Shown: positions 1-9,664 of the stretch, piece by piece
Layout: the number at the start of each line of letters is the position of its first letter
How positions within the stretch are numbered: position 1 is the first letter of the stretch
The notes under the pieces: generated by a model
What the model was told of the DNA's origin: nothing
The model's database searches: none
The model's input: only the letters and a program-made list of their open reading frames with translations
Made by a program: the position numbers and the translations under genes
Assembly: GCA_036939975.1 (NCBI GenBank)
Contig: JALLPB010000356.1
Location: forward strand, 1 to 17,103
DNA from: Cyclostephanos tholiformis
Lineage: Eukaryota > Bacillariophyta > Thalassiosirophyceae > Thalassiosirales > Thalassiosiraceae
Direction of reading: 5' to 3'
DNA: 17,103 nucleotides

Positions 1-99
1 GGGGGGGGGGGGGGAAGCAGCGCGGGGGGGAGGAGACTCGTGCGAGTCGTCAGGCGCACCAAGCGCTCCGGCGTCGTCGGGGATGGGCGCGGATTCGTC

Positions 100-1824
100 A
101 TGGGACTAGTCGCGTTCGGCCTCTCCTCGTTGATAGGCATGGCAACATATAGGATATTCGGTCGATCCACGCCCTCTCCTCCAATGCAGTCGTCCTCGTC
201 ACATTCGTCTCCCTCGTTGATACTGCACAAGACATTTTATCCCAACAACGACGGCGAGGTTCACAATAGCGACAGCCTCGCCGCGGGGGGATTACTCGGA
301 CGTCTCAGGGGGGGGATGATGAATGCGCCCATGTACGTCCTGCCGGATTCCATGGCGAAGATCGGAAATAAGGCACGATGGTACGCGGATTTACGCTTCG
401 AGTACGACACGTCGATCCTCCCGATCGACGAATCGCGTTCCATGAAATTCGTCGCGGACGAACGGACTAGATACGGCGGAACTGCCGTCCAATCCCCCGC
501 GGCCAAAACCCCGTACGACGTCACGAACTGTCCCGACGTGCCCCCCCCCGGATATCCGATGCATTTCCCGGTATTGGACGTATTGAACAATTGGCCGACG
601 GATAGCACGGATCCGCCGCCCGAGGCCGACGGCATATATCAGGCGTTGTGCGTCTTCGATTATCGCGCGGATATGCACAAGGCCGAGAATTACCGCGATG
701 CGGAGGTGCCGTTCGTCATGCGCGACGATCCGTCCGTGGCGCGCTCGGCGGAGCGGTGGAATCATCCCGGTTACCTCGATAAATTACTCATGGGGAAGGA
801 GGACGTGAAGCGCCGTACCGAGTACTCCCCCGACAATCACTTCATGTTCTGGATAGACAAGAGATCGAGGGAGGAGCGCATTCGAGACGGCAAGATGCTG
901 CGCGAGAGGAGGCGCAATGGCGAGGGCGATCCTCACGCGGGATTCGGACGGGGGGATCAGGGATCGCTGAGGAGAGAAATCAAGGCGTTGGAAGAGATGA
1001 ACGCGCTCAAGGGGAAATTGAAGGAGGCAATGGAGTACGCGGGGGAGCACGAGGACGATGACGGGGCGAGGAGGGAGGTTTCGAGATTACAGAGGTTGTT
1101 GACCGATGCCAAGAGGCGCGTTAAGGCCGGCGGTGGTGTCGGGGATGGCGGCGACGATGGCGGCGGCGGGGGGGTCATGGAGCGTTGGAAGCCACCGACC
1201 GAAATGTTGCGCATGACGTACCTCGAGTGGCTCGAGCACGCCAATGTCACCGACGACAAACTCGGCCCCGACAATCCGCACTGGTACTTCCGTCTCATCG
1301 GATGTGGGAACATGGGCGAGAAGACCGCGGATGGCAGCTGCGACAAGGGATCGTCCGAGTGGCTATTCGACGAGCTACCGTTCTTCCAACCCCGCAACGG
1401 CGACGAACGGTCGTTTTACCTCGTGCAACCGGAGGAGCAGATGGGCATACACTGTCGATTCGGGATGAGGGGCGTCATCGCCGAGAATCACTTCGATTTA
1501 TCGAGGAATGCCATCGCCCTCCTCGCCGGACGGAGGAGGTACATACTGGCCCATCCGAGTCAGTGCGGTAATATGAACCTCCTCCCCCGCGGTCATCCCT
1601 CCGCGAGGCACTCGGCCGTCGACTGGTCGAATCCGGACCTCGAGGGATTCCCGACATTCGTGAACGCGCGCGTGAACGAGATCATCATGTTTCCCGGCGA
1701 CGTGCTGTACCTGCCGACGAATTGGTTCCATTTCATCGTGAGCCTGGAGCTCAATATGCAGTGCAACACGAGGAGCGGGGGAGAGGAGATATACAGGGAC
1801 GAGATCACGAAGTGCGGATTTTAG
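100..1824 (+). CDS. Membrane-anchored JmjC/cupin_8-type domain protein
   Basis: Single open exon of 574 codons from the ATG at 100; the frame stays open to base 1 (an in-frame GTG lies at 40), so the start could be further upstream. Residues 1-21 are hydrophobic (MGLVAFGLSSLIGMATYRIF) and look like a signal anchor. A charged coiled-coil stretch lies at about 285-345, followed by a Gly/Asp low-complexity linker. The C-terminal ~150 residues carry the double-stranded beta-helix signature: H464-F-D466 and distal H544 in 'NWFHFIVS', 80 residues apart, which are the expected Fe(II) ligands. 'FPGDVLYLPTNWFH' is the usual cupin_8/JmjC ending. Family knowledge: Fe(II)/2-oxoglutarate-dependent hydroxylases or demethylases. 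The predicted membrane anchor argues for a secretory-pathway hydroxylase rather than a histone demethylase; the substrate is unknown. GC-rich codon use. Convergent with the next gene. Confidence 0.8.
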   Translation: MGLVAFGLSSLIGMATYRIFGRSTPSPPMQSSSSHSSPSLILHKTFYPNNDGEVHNSDSLAAGGLLGRLRGGMMNAPMYVLPDSMAKIGNKARWYADLRFEYDTSILPIDESRSMKFVADERTRYGGTAVQSPAAKTPYDVTNCPDVPPPGYPMHFPVLDVLNNWPTDSTDPPPEADGIYQALCVFDYRADMHKAENYRDAEVPFVMRDDPSVARSAERWNHPGYLDKLLMGKEDVKRRTEYSPDNHFMFWIDKRSREERIRDGKMLRERRRNGEGDPHAGFGRGDQGSLRREIKALEEMNALKGKLKEAMEYAGEHEDDDGARREVSRLQRLLTDAKRRVKAGGGVGDGGDDGGGGGVMERWKPPTEMLRMTYLEWLEHANVTDDKLGPDNPHWYFRLIGCGNMGEKTADGSCDKGSSEWLFDELPFFQPRNGDERSFYLVQPEEQMGIHCRFGMRGVIAENHFDLSRNAIALLAGRRRYILAHPSQCGNMNLLPRGHPSARHSAVDWSNPDLEGFPTFVNARVNEIIMFPGDVLYLPTNWFHFIVSLELNMQCNTRSGGEEIYRDEITKCGF

Positions 1825-2193
1825 AGTGTGGTCCCGACGACTGTGCGACGTGCATCCTCCTGTGACCCTACCGTGGTTTATGTGCAAGGGCGATGCCCTC
1901 GATGCTTCGGGTCCAATTATATTTTCTCAGTATATGGTATGTACGATTTCCACCAGATTTGTGATCAGGAGCAAGGAAGAATCTCTAGAGTTCAAGTGAC
2001 CTTGCGCCCAAGTGAACTGGCAGGCAATAGACATGACAAAGCTCAGGAAATATCTGGCAAAGAAAATTTTCAAGCTATCACATGAGTCCCCAGATCAAAT
2101 CGTTTGCGCTTCAAGTTGAGGGGCAACCTATCGTCATTTTTATACCGAGTAGGTAGTATGGTTGATAATCATTTTATTGAAATGGTAATCCAA
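1825..2193. other. Convergent intergenic spacer, no gene seen
   Basis: These 369 bases separate the stop codons of two convergent genes. Base composition falls towards AT compared with the GC-rich gene on the left. I see no protein-like reading frame, RNA gene or repeat here. The right edge holds the probable polyadenylation signal of the minus-strand gene. Confidence 0.6.
2173..2178 (-). promoter_or_regulatory. Possible polyadenylation signal of the PLC-like gene
   Basis: TTTATT on the plus strand reads AATAAA on the minus strand, starting 16 bases after the TGA stop at 2194. Position and sequence fit a polyadenylation signal, but a hexamer like this can occur by chance and diatom genes do not always use AATAAA. 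Confidence 0.3.
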
Positions 2194-3856
2194 TCAAATC
2201 AAGTGACCGTTACAAACCAACCTATGTTCCTGTGGTCCCTTATCGCGTAATCTATAAGCCTGAACGATCATGACCGACATCATCAACGCCAACGCCGATG
2301 ACGTCACGAGTAGGACTATATCCCACGCCATCGGCAGGGCGCGGGGGGTGATCACTTTCGGCATCGGCAGGTCCACACCGCACGCCCACGGCTCGTCGTC
2401 CGGAGTAGCCGTCGCCGACGACTGTCCGCAGGCGTTTCGAAGGACGGAGAACATCGCATTGCCATTGAGCGCCACATTGTCCATGGCGAATATCGACACC
2501 GTATCGAATTCGTCCTCGTAGGCCATCTTCACCATTTCCCCGTTCACCCCCGATCGACGATTGTCATCGAGTAGATTCGACTGAGCGCGCAATATCCCTA
2601 TCCGTATCGATTCCGCATCCACCTGCCACAAACCCTGTATTTGGTTGAACGGATAGTGGGAAGTGTCGGCCGGCGGTCCCAGAGAGTCGTAATTATCCGA
2701 TGCGTCGTTGTTTGTGCAAGCTTTCGCGTATGCTTGCAGGGCGCTAAGTTTCGATTGGCCGTCGCTACCCTTGGTATCGGTGCAGTGTGTGTAAGAAGTT
2801 TTCCCACCCGCGCCATAAATGCTAGAATGGCACGTCACGAGTTGACTTTGGACCCAGTTGGCCTTGCCGCAGAAGGACGCTGCGAGTCAAGATGAAGGTG
2901 TTCCATTGACGACATGTTGTGATGGATCGTCTCCTCTTTATGCGTAGCATGGCAGCTGATCCACAAACGCAATGAACAAACTTACCGTACATATCGTGCC
3001 TGTCCACTGCAAGCATATATCCTCTTCCGCGGCCAGTGTTGGAAAGGTCTGCCATCGCCATGACATCGCCCACCGTTAAACCCGACAAACTCTCGCAGGG
3101 ATGGTAAGGTACGCCGTGTCTACCGTACACCGCCTTCATCCTGGCGATTCCGTCATAGTAATACGTATATTCGTCGTACGCCACCAGCGTGGACAGTCCA
3201 TCGTATCCCGACTCATGGGCCAATTCCGAATGGAACAACAACACGAGCTCTGTGGGATTGTCGTTGCACCACCTAATGACATCATCCAGAATTCCCCCAA
3301 GCGTAATCGAACGCAACGGCACGTCGATCAACGAACCGTGGTGGAATCCCACCGTGCCATTATTGTAAACTTTTGGACGCAGATCGAGAGCGCGAGCGCC
3401 ATTATTGAGCTGATCGTAGGCATTGCCCGTTTGGGTCTTGCCGTAGAGGGAGAGCATACGCGTGGCGATTGCTTCGCTCCATTGATTCCCGCCGTTGTCG
3501 CCGCCGCCACTAGCACCATTGCCACCGTTGATCGTTTCGTCGATGTCACCGTACTCACCGCAGTATATCTCGACGAGGCCATCGTCGTCGCGACCGCCAC
3601 TACCGTTGACGTCGAGGTACCCCGTCGCTGCATCATGTGCCATGAGGAATGACGCCATGCCGATGGGAAGGTCGACATCGAGGTCATGGGCGCGACAGTC
3701 CGGGAGTTGAAATTGGCTCCTGATCGCAGAGGCCCAACGACAGGGCCACCTTTGGTAGCCGTTCGACGCATCGAGGAGCATGGTACATGCAAGGAAGAGG
3801 AGGAGCGGATGCGTCGCGTTCAAAGTTGGCAATTTCATTGTCAACTTAAGCGTCAT
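2194..3856 (-). CDS. PI-PLC X-domain-like phosphodiesterase with signal peptide and C-terminal membrane anchor
   Basis: Two exons on the minus strand: 3856-2986 and 2879-2194, joined across a 106-nt intron (2985-2880, GTAAGT donor, CGCAG acceptor, phase 1), giving 518 residues. The N-terminus is a signal peptide; a second in-frame ATG at 3838 (MKLPTLNATHPLLLFLACTM) may be the true start. The domain is a PLC-like TIM barrel: H74 in 'FLMAHDAATGY', D158 and R160 in 'ARALDLRP', and H172-H173 in 'VGFHHGSL' match the general-acid/base histidine pair of PI-PLC X domains. A Gly/Asp-rich insert (about 84-128) separates the two halves. Residues about 476-497 form one membrane helix followed by a short basic tail, so a type I membrane topology with the barrel outside or in the lumen is inferred. 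Eukaryotic relatives are often uncharacterised, so substrate (phosphoinositide or GPI-like lipid) is open. Confidence 0.85.
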
Positions 3857-4076
3857 GCCATGCGCACCCTTCCTTTGATAGCGGCCTCGTCATCGACGGA
3901 AATGCAATGCTTAAGATTGTCGGTCGACGGCATTTTTCCGTTGCTGCCATTTTTTTGGGGCACCGGATGGAGGGAGTGAGGGTTTCGGATCATCTTCGTC
4001 ATGACAAAACATTGAAAATAGAGAATTATTTTACCAACGACTTTTTCCCCTCAGGGGAAGCAACTTTAGGAGCTCA

Positions 4077-4201
4077 TGACGTCAAACATCTGTTGTTCTT
4101 CCGTTTTTTGTTCAAGCAGCTTGTCGACCACGTCTTGATGACGTCGTCAAACATAAGGACTTTTGTTGAAGCAGCTTATCAACCACGTCATGATGACGTC
4201 A
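4077..4201 (+). repeat. Imperfect tandem repeat carrying TGACGTCA-type elements
   Basis: Two units of 62 and 55 nt begin at 4077 and 4139. Their best-conserved 40 nt (4106-4145 and 4161-4200) differ at about four positions. Each unit starts with TGACGTC and contains TTTTGTT, AAGCAGCTT and CCACGTC blocks. A third partial start follows at 4194. The units were found by eye alignment; whether the repeat is unique or dispersed in the genome cannot be seen here. Confidence 0.8.
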
Positions 4202-4283
4202 GATTGACGAAGGAATTCGTAGACAATTGTTCCGTACATTCGTGCTTAGCGGTTTTCAGTGGTGAATCAAAACGTCCACGTCA
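4077..4283 (+). promoter_or_regulatory. Cluster of CRE/CCRE-like bZIP binding sites
   Basis: Five elements lie 170-376 nt before the ATG of the plastid-targeted gene: palindromic TGACGTCA at 4077-4084 and 4194-4201, TGACGT at 4139-4144, and ACGTCA at 4185-4190 and 4278-4283. The pair 4185-4199 forms ACGTCA-TGA-TGACGT, an inverted dyad. These hexamers match the CO2/cAMP-responsive elements described in the carbonic anhydrase promoter of the diatom Phaeodactylum, which bZIP factors are thought to bind. Regulation by CO2 or cAMP is inferred only. The sites could equally serve the divergent PLC-like gene. Confidence 0.5.
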
Positions 4284-4452
4284 GCATGCTTCATGGGGAA
4301 GAAATCTAATCGTCTCTTTTTTAACCACATCGTAAAAAAAAAATAGTGTGGTTTATGTTATTTATGACAAGAGATCTCTCATAAATACTAATCGATCACC
4401 TTTTTGTTCATAAAATCGTTCTCTCTCCGTCCACTACTACGATACAAATACC

Positions 4453-5621
4453 ATGATGAAATCATCAGCCTTTGCCTCCATTGCCATGTCTTTGGCTCTG
4501 ATTCCTTCTCATTTTGCAGGCGCTTTTTGTGGTGCTTCAACCATTCATCACTCTCGGTACAGCTCGTCAACCAAGCTGAATTATCGCTCGTTGCATCATG
4601 GTCCAGACGTCGATCCCTCAAGCAAGATTGATCGCGACTCAACCAAGATGGAAAAAGATAAGATTCGTCACTATGGACCGGGAGACTTCGCCCAGTATGT
4701 AGATCCTTCCGATTTGTTCGATGGCGGAGATAGCGAGATGGGTCTCGCTGGCGACGGAAACGTTGGTCTGCGAAGGATCGGCCGTGACGTCTCACCTCAC
4801 ATGGCGAGGACACTGATCGCCAAGGTCGATCCGGTGTCAGCGGTGCATACTAGCTACGCAGACGAGTTGCTAAGTGATCAAGACATGGATGCGGCCCGTG
4901 CTCAACAACTCGAAAACTGGGCAACACAGAATGAAATCGCTATTGCAAACAGGTACACCTATTTGAATGATAAAGTCCAAGAATATCAAGGGCATGAAAC
5001 TGCGTATGTTAATGCTGACGAGGTGAGTGAATGCGTTATAGTAGCAAGCTATACTTAATAATATAACCCACTCTAAAGCACTGTTGAAATGTCTCTTTTT
5101 CGTTTGCAGGACGAGAGTTTCTTCGTGCAACCGGTTGTAGCTGGAGACGAAATCGAGGGAATTATTGCACTGAAAGCCCAACTATATGGAGTCACTGCTC
5201 ATGAATTTGCGGTATGTTGTATATCTCTTTGCCATAAGTTTTCTTCGGCTCATCTGATCACGACTAACTATTATGCTGCTTTGCGGGCATCTCTATTTGT
5301 AGCTGAAGAATCCCTTCATGGGTTACGCGAAATTCCGTGCTGGCTTCGTCGGGGATTCATCCAATGAATGGTCGGTGACTGCAAGTGACTCCTTCCTCAA
5401 GCAAAACGAGGCCACGAATATTGTAGTTAGGTACAACCCTCATAGCCCAGGAGTTTCCAACGCGTTTCTCGTGATAGAGGCAGAGGTAAGTCAGAGGAGC
5501 TATACCGAACTTCCCAATACCCTAACGCACAACTCCACAGCATTTCTAACTGTTTTGGTTGCTGCAGGACTTTAAGATGACCTGGAAGGTTGTCGGGAGC
5601 ACTGGTGAATATGAATTTTGA
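4453..5621 (+). CDS. Predicted plastid-targeted protein with C-terminal Ig-like (MSP/ASH-like) fold
   Basis: Four exons, 4453-5022, 5110-5211, 5303-5485 and 5568-5621, with introns of 87, 91 and 82 nt (donors GTGAGT, GTATGT, GTAAGT; acceptors TTGCAG, TTGTAG, CTGCAG), all phase 0, giving 302 residues. Residues 1-30 (MMKSSAFASIAMSLALIPSH, then FAGAF) form a signal peptide ending at A24|F25. This is the bipartite presequence with cleavage-site Phe used for import into the four-membrane diatom plastid. The middle is hydrophilic, with 'DGGDSEMGLAGDGNVGL' at about 91-107 and a helical stretch near 145-175. The last ~85 residues ('EWSVTASDSFL', 'NIVVRYNPHSPGV', 'AFLVIEAEDFKMTWKVVGST') have the alternating strand pattern of Ig-like MSP/ASH domains. 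I do not recognise a named gene; the function is unknown, probably stromal. CRE-like sites lie upstream. Confidence 0.85.
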
Positions 5622-5991
5622 GCGAGTCGTGTTGGGCCGCCATTTCGCTCATGATTATCTTTTCTGTTTTGGGAATATTAGCTGTAATTAGGGACTAGAC
5701 TGTTTTTCTTGAGTTACCTTTTGATAGATCTTGAGCCTAGCATGTTCCTGAACTCAATTCTACCCCCCCAAATCGCCTCCTCCAAAGAAAGTTATCTGAA
5801 GACCAAGATCTTCTCCACAGTACGTCGGAGGAGGAACAATGTCAAGTTCCAACGACGTCAGCTATCTTCATGCCATAAAAGAGCTAATATTCTACTATTA
5901 ATATTAACAACTATGTAACAGTTTTCCCTTGCATAACGATGTAAATCACAAAATTCCTCTTTCGTGTACCTTGCCACTGCATCTACTGTTG
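5622..5991. other. Convergent intergenic spacer, no gene seen
   Basis: These 370 bases hold the 3' ends of two convergent genes (stop at 5621 on plus, stop at 5992 on minus). They are AT-rich with scattered stops in all frames. One short plus-strand frame (5709-5918) has no protein-like features. I see no repeat or RNA gene. Confidence 0.6.
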
Positions 5992-8900
5992 CTATGGCAG
6001 TCTCTTCTCATGCTGCTTCTGATGCTCCTTTTCAAGCTGCTGCTGTCGTTGACGCGCCTTCTCAGCGCTGCGAGCTTTAACCTCGCGATAGAAAGCCTCG
6101 TACTTTTGCAGGGCGCTTTCCTTCCTCTTACATTCTTCACGTTCCTTCTTTAGATCAGCACTAAGTTGTTTGATCATTTGGTCACGTTTTTGAATTTCGA
6201 CCATGGTTACCGATTTCATAAAGGCACTTAAGTGTATGCGTGCATCAAATGGGAAAACAAATGAGGTCAGGAGTAAAGAGGACATTCGAATGTCAAATAA
6301 ATTGTAACGAACAGTTACCGTACCTATTCGCCACGGGATTGTTGTCCACGCTACCACCACCAACGAAGGCATTGTTGTTGCTGAACTTCCTCAACGCTTC
6401 TTTTACTTTCTCAAATCGTTGGCCGTATTCGCTTTTGAACCTGATCATCATTTCCTTGGCGGCTTGGGCCTCGGCACGCGCACCTTTTGCCTCTTCCACC
6501 ATGCGCATCAGCTGGGCGTTCTCGTTCCCGAGTCGATTCAGACTGTCCATAAGTCGCATTAGCTGTTTGGCATTGGTGGTGGAGGATGATGATGTGGATG
6601 GCGTCCATTCACCGGCATCGGCATCATCTGGGTAGGTTTTGGTAGGTCCTTCCGAATTGTGATGTCGCATTGTAAAATGCTGCTGATGAGAGGAAGAAGG
6701 CGGAGGTGGAGAAGAAGAAGCGACCGCTGCAGCGGAAGGGTTTGCCGATGATACCAGTATACTACCCTGTCCTCCTACTCCCCACCAACTTTGGTCAAGT
6801 GCGGAATTAATATTGGCTGGCAGTCTCCCATTATGCTGCGTTGCGGTTGCTGATGATGCCCCTCCCTTTGCTGGCGATGCCCCTCCGCTTGCATGAGAAA
6901 CGCCCCCAAGAAAGTGTTGCAGATGATTCACACGCGAACGAATGCCAACAATCTGCTGTTGTTGCGCATTGGCATTAGTGATGGCCTTCGGTCTTGCCTG
7001 TTGTCGTGAATGTTGCTGTTGATGTTGTTGCTGCGCATTCCCTGCCAAAAATATTCCCGATGTCCACATGGACGATGATGACATGTAAGACGAACCGGGT
7101 GGGACGACACAAAAACTCCCCGATGGTGTTACTGTGCCACCCAAGTTTGCTACGGAGTTTCCCAGTTCTAATTTTGCATCCATAATTCGCAATTCCTTTT
7201 CAAGCTTCATCCTGAGATCAATATATGCAGGGAGAGAATTGTTGTCGGGGTTGATTCAGTATTTTATTACCGAAATTCTGAATGCATGTACAACTCGCAC
7301 GAGGTGGGGCAATAAAGCACTTACAAATCGTCAACGGGATTAACTCCATCATCGATATCAGCCCGTTTTTGTTCCACGCCCGCCATCCCTCTGCTCTCTG
7401 CCGTCGATGATGCTGCTGCAACCACTGCCACCTTGTTTTTTGACCTCGTCGATCGACCAGGCGATGATGAGGATGCTATTGATCGATTATAACCTCCCAC
7501 TCCCAAAAATGTAGAGTTGGTAATGTCCTCCTCGTGGTTGGCCGTATCCAGCGCCTTGCGCACAGTCATTCGTAATCGCTCGTGGTTAGCGCCAACATCT
7601 AAAACAGTCGTCGTGGATAATGGCAACGACGATGACGAAACGCCTACACAAACCCCCACTTTACCGTTATCCAACTTTGAAGATGTTTTATCAGCAGTAG
7701 AGACAGTTTTCCCCGCATTATTACCATTTACTTCCTTTGTGCAATTATTCTTGGCGATTTCTTTGCCACCGTGCAGCACACTCGTCGTCATATTGATATT
7801 CCACTTCAATCCCATGTTTAACAACGACTTTGCTGTACGAGCATGCATGTTGGATAACATTAGCATTGACTTCGCCAATTCGTAAGAGGACTCGTAGTTG
7901 CTGTTGCTGCCAATCTTGACCTTTCGAAACTTTCCAACCGCCTCCTCTTCCGATGGTGGTGATGCCGAAGACAGGCCGAGGAGCGTGCGGTACACCCTCC
8001 GATAGGATCGGGCAGCCTCCAAATGCGAATCAGAGGTGGCGACGAACAATTCGTCACTGTCATTATCCGATATTGCGATTACTCCCATCTTCTCCAATGA
8101 CTTTTTTTTCCCTTCGAAAGCATGATCAACAGTGTTGTTGTTCTTCTTCTTCTCAAATCGCCTCTTCGTAGCAAGCGCATCCGTCATAGAACGCGCCAAT
8201 TGAGATTTCGAGGATGCCTCTCGTATCAACGAGGCAATATCGCCGCCATCGTCATTCTTCGACAACTCGACATTCGCGCCGCCCCCCGAGGCATCAGCAT
8301 TGTCGAGGAGCAACATGACAAGAAGATCCACCGGCTTTTGAATCTTCGTCTCCCCTTCATCCACCCTGATGCCTTGTTTCTTTTGCTTCTTCGAATTGCT
8401 AATATTTATATTTGCATTCTTTTTTCCGGAAGCGCCTTCATTGCCGCCGGCAACATCGTATTGACGATGACGAAAGGGTCTGTAGTATCGCTCATCGTCA
8501 TCTTCATTCTCGTGCTGTCCATTAGATGCAAGGTCGGTTGGTATTGCAACTATCGACAGATCATCATCATCATCATCATCATCATCATTATCTGCGTAGT
8601 GATCAAGGGCGTAGTCGTCATCGGGTTCAGAAATTTGCACCACATCCGTCAGCGGCAGCGTTGGAACATTTCGATACATTCCTTGCGCAGCGTTGTAATG
8701 CTGTTGCTGCTGGTGTTGTTGTTGTTGTTGCTGGTGCTGGTGCTGTTGCTGGTGCTGTTGCTGGTGCTGTTGCTGGTGCTGTTGCTGGTGCTGCTGCGAG
8801 TACGACAGTGGTCCGGGGGGGGGCGCCGGAGGCCTCGCGCCGTATCGATAATGGCCGGGTATCAAATTGTTGTACATCAATCCACCTCCTGATGATGCCG

Positions 8901-9090
8901 CCGACATCATACTTGGATGATGCCGCGATGGGAGCGGATATTGCCCTTGCTGCCGTTGATGCCGTTGCAGCGCATTCGTGTGTGGATGCGCATTCGCGTG
9001 TTGATAATTTACTGGATGGTTCGGCGATGCCGCCACTTCTCCCGGCACAACGGTGTCGGATTGGTACGGACAATGTTCCGAATTCATCAT
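5992..9090 (-). CDS. Gln/His-rich low-complexity protein with helical core and coiled coils
   Basis: Three exons on the minus strand: 9090-7325, 7211-6324 and 6226-5992, totalling 963 codons (962 residues). Intron 1 (7324-7212, 113 nt, GTAAGT...CTCAG) and intron 2 (6323-6227, 97 nt, GTACGG...TTAAG) are both phase 2. The weak GTACGG donor was chosen because the neighbouring GTAACT site would run into a stop. N-terminus: His/Gln/Pro-rich with a QQHQ repeat (about 99-132), then an Asp run (about 169-177). A helical region follows around 'EAARSYRRVYRTLLGL' and 'YELAKSMLMLSNMHARTAKS', loosely like an MIT hairpin. Exons 2 and 3 end in strong coiled coils ('LMRLMDSLNRLGNENAQLMR', 'QLSADLKKEREECKRKESAL'). 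There is no signal peptide or catalytic motif. A scaffold or nuclear/cytosolic adaptor is possible; the MIT/NRBF2-like idea is weak. Divergent from the small membrane-protein gene. Confidence 0.75.
8560..8586 (+). repeat. (ATC)9 trinucleotide run inside a gene
   Basis: Nine ATC units read as GAT codons on the minus strand and encode the Asp run of the Gln/His-rich protein. Simple repeats of this kind are expected to vary in copy number between strains. Confidence 0.85.
8697..8796 (-). repeat. 12-nt minisatellite encoding a Gln/His tract
   Basis: On the plus strand a 12-base unit CTGTTGCTGGTG recurs about four to five times at about 8740-8796, flanked by shorter CTG/TTG/GTG variants back to 8697. 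On the coding minus strand it gives repeated His-Gln-Gln-Gln. Third-position variation (CAG/CAA) interrupts the tract, which usually stabilises such repeats. The tract is part of exon 1 of the Gln/His-rich gene. Confidence 0.85.
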
Positions 9091-9664
9091 CCTTTACATG
9101 AATATGTATCACGGACGAACGTCCCGACTTTCGGACTGAAATCTGATGATCCTGAAATCGCGCGCCCTACACTACTTTTTACGGGGTGATCGATTTGCGG
9201 ATATTTCAGCGGCTTTTTTCAATCATTGATTCTGCACTGGATATCGGGATGCCAATCTCTCTCCGGGGGGATTATTCTTCCGATGGACTATGGAGCAAGA
9301 CGCGACTATCCTTCACAATGTCCGTGCCGCTCGCATGCCTTTTATTAGGCCTCTCGGTAATTTTTTGCGTTGATGATGAGAAACGACTTGGCAAGTAGTT
9401 TACCGTAACTTTTAGGTAAAGTACGATAGATACCGGCAGTGGAAGTAGGTAATAATTAGATAGGTAGTAGGTAGAGACAGATTTAGGAGGGGCCCAATAA
9501 AATACTATTAGTATCCAACAAACCATAACAACAACAACAACAACAACAACAGCAAACTTCGGTGGTCCGGCATCTCTGTGAGTGCCGCCGAACTACTCAC
9601 CTTCTTCACCGCCCTCGATTAACATCCAACCGCCTACTACTGCCCGCCCGCCACCAATTAAGTA
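9091..9664. other. Divergent intergenic region
   Basis: This 574-base spacer lies between divergent ATGs at 9090 (minus) and 9665 (plus). It includes an AAC trinucleotide run (9527-9550) and several GTAGGTA-like words around 9445-9475. Two short frames (9186-9398 plus, 9272-9526 minus) show no convincing protein character. The region presumably holds both promoters, but I see no clear TATA element. Confidence 0.55.
9527..9550 (+). repeat. (AAC)8 microsatellite
   Basis: Eight perfect AAC units lie about 115 nt upstream of the ATG of the small membrane-protein gene, probably in its 5' untranslated or promoter region. Confidence 0.9.

Larger units (their letters stand above)
3857..4452. other. 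Divergent intergenic region with clustered CRE-like sites
   Basis: This 596-base spacer lies between the ATGs of two divergently transcribed genes (3856 minus, 4453 plus), so it should hold both promoters. It contains a two-copy tandem repeat (4077-4201) with TGACGTCA elements, an A10 run near 4335-4344 and AT-rich stretches at about 4350-4390. The AT-rich stretches could serve as core promoter for the plus-strand gene. No protein-coding frame looks genuine. Confidence 0.6.

Noticed and set aside
1..14. G14 run at the window start
   Set aside because: Could be a contig-edge or homopolymer artefact; it coincides in length with the run at 10078 but nothing more supports a shared origin.
4077..4201. 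CRISPR-like direct repeats
   Set aside because: Only two imperfect units, with no regular spacers and no cas genes; the setting is a eukaryotic promoter.
5709..5918. Short plus-strand frame after the plastid gene
   Set aside because: Low-complexity chance frame in the convergent spacer; it overlaps no splice signals that would extend the gene.
8122..8892. Plus-strand open frame with Leu/Val/Ile runs
   Set aside because: It is the antisense of the CAG/CAA and GAT repeats in the Gln/His-rich gene and has no protein-like remainder.
9186..9526. Two short frames with hydrophobic segments in the divergent spacer
   Set aside because: No splice partners, domain or conserved character; composition matches noncoding AT-rich sequence.
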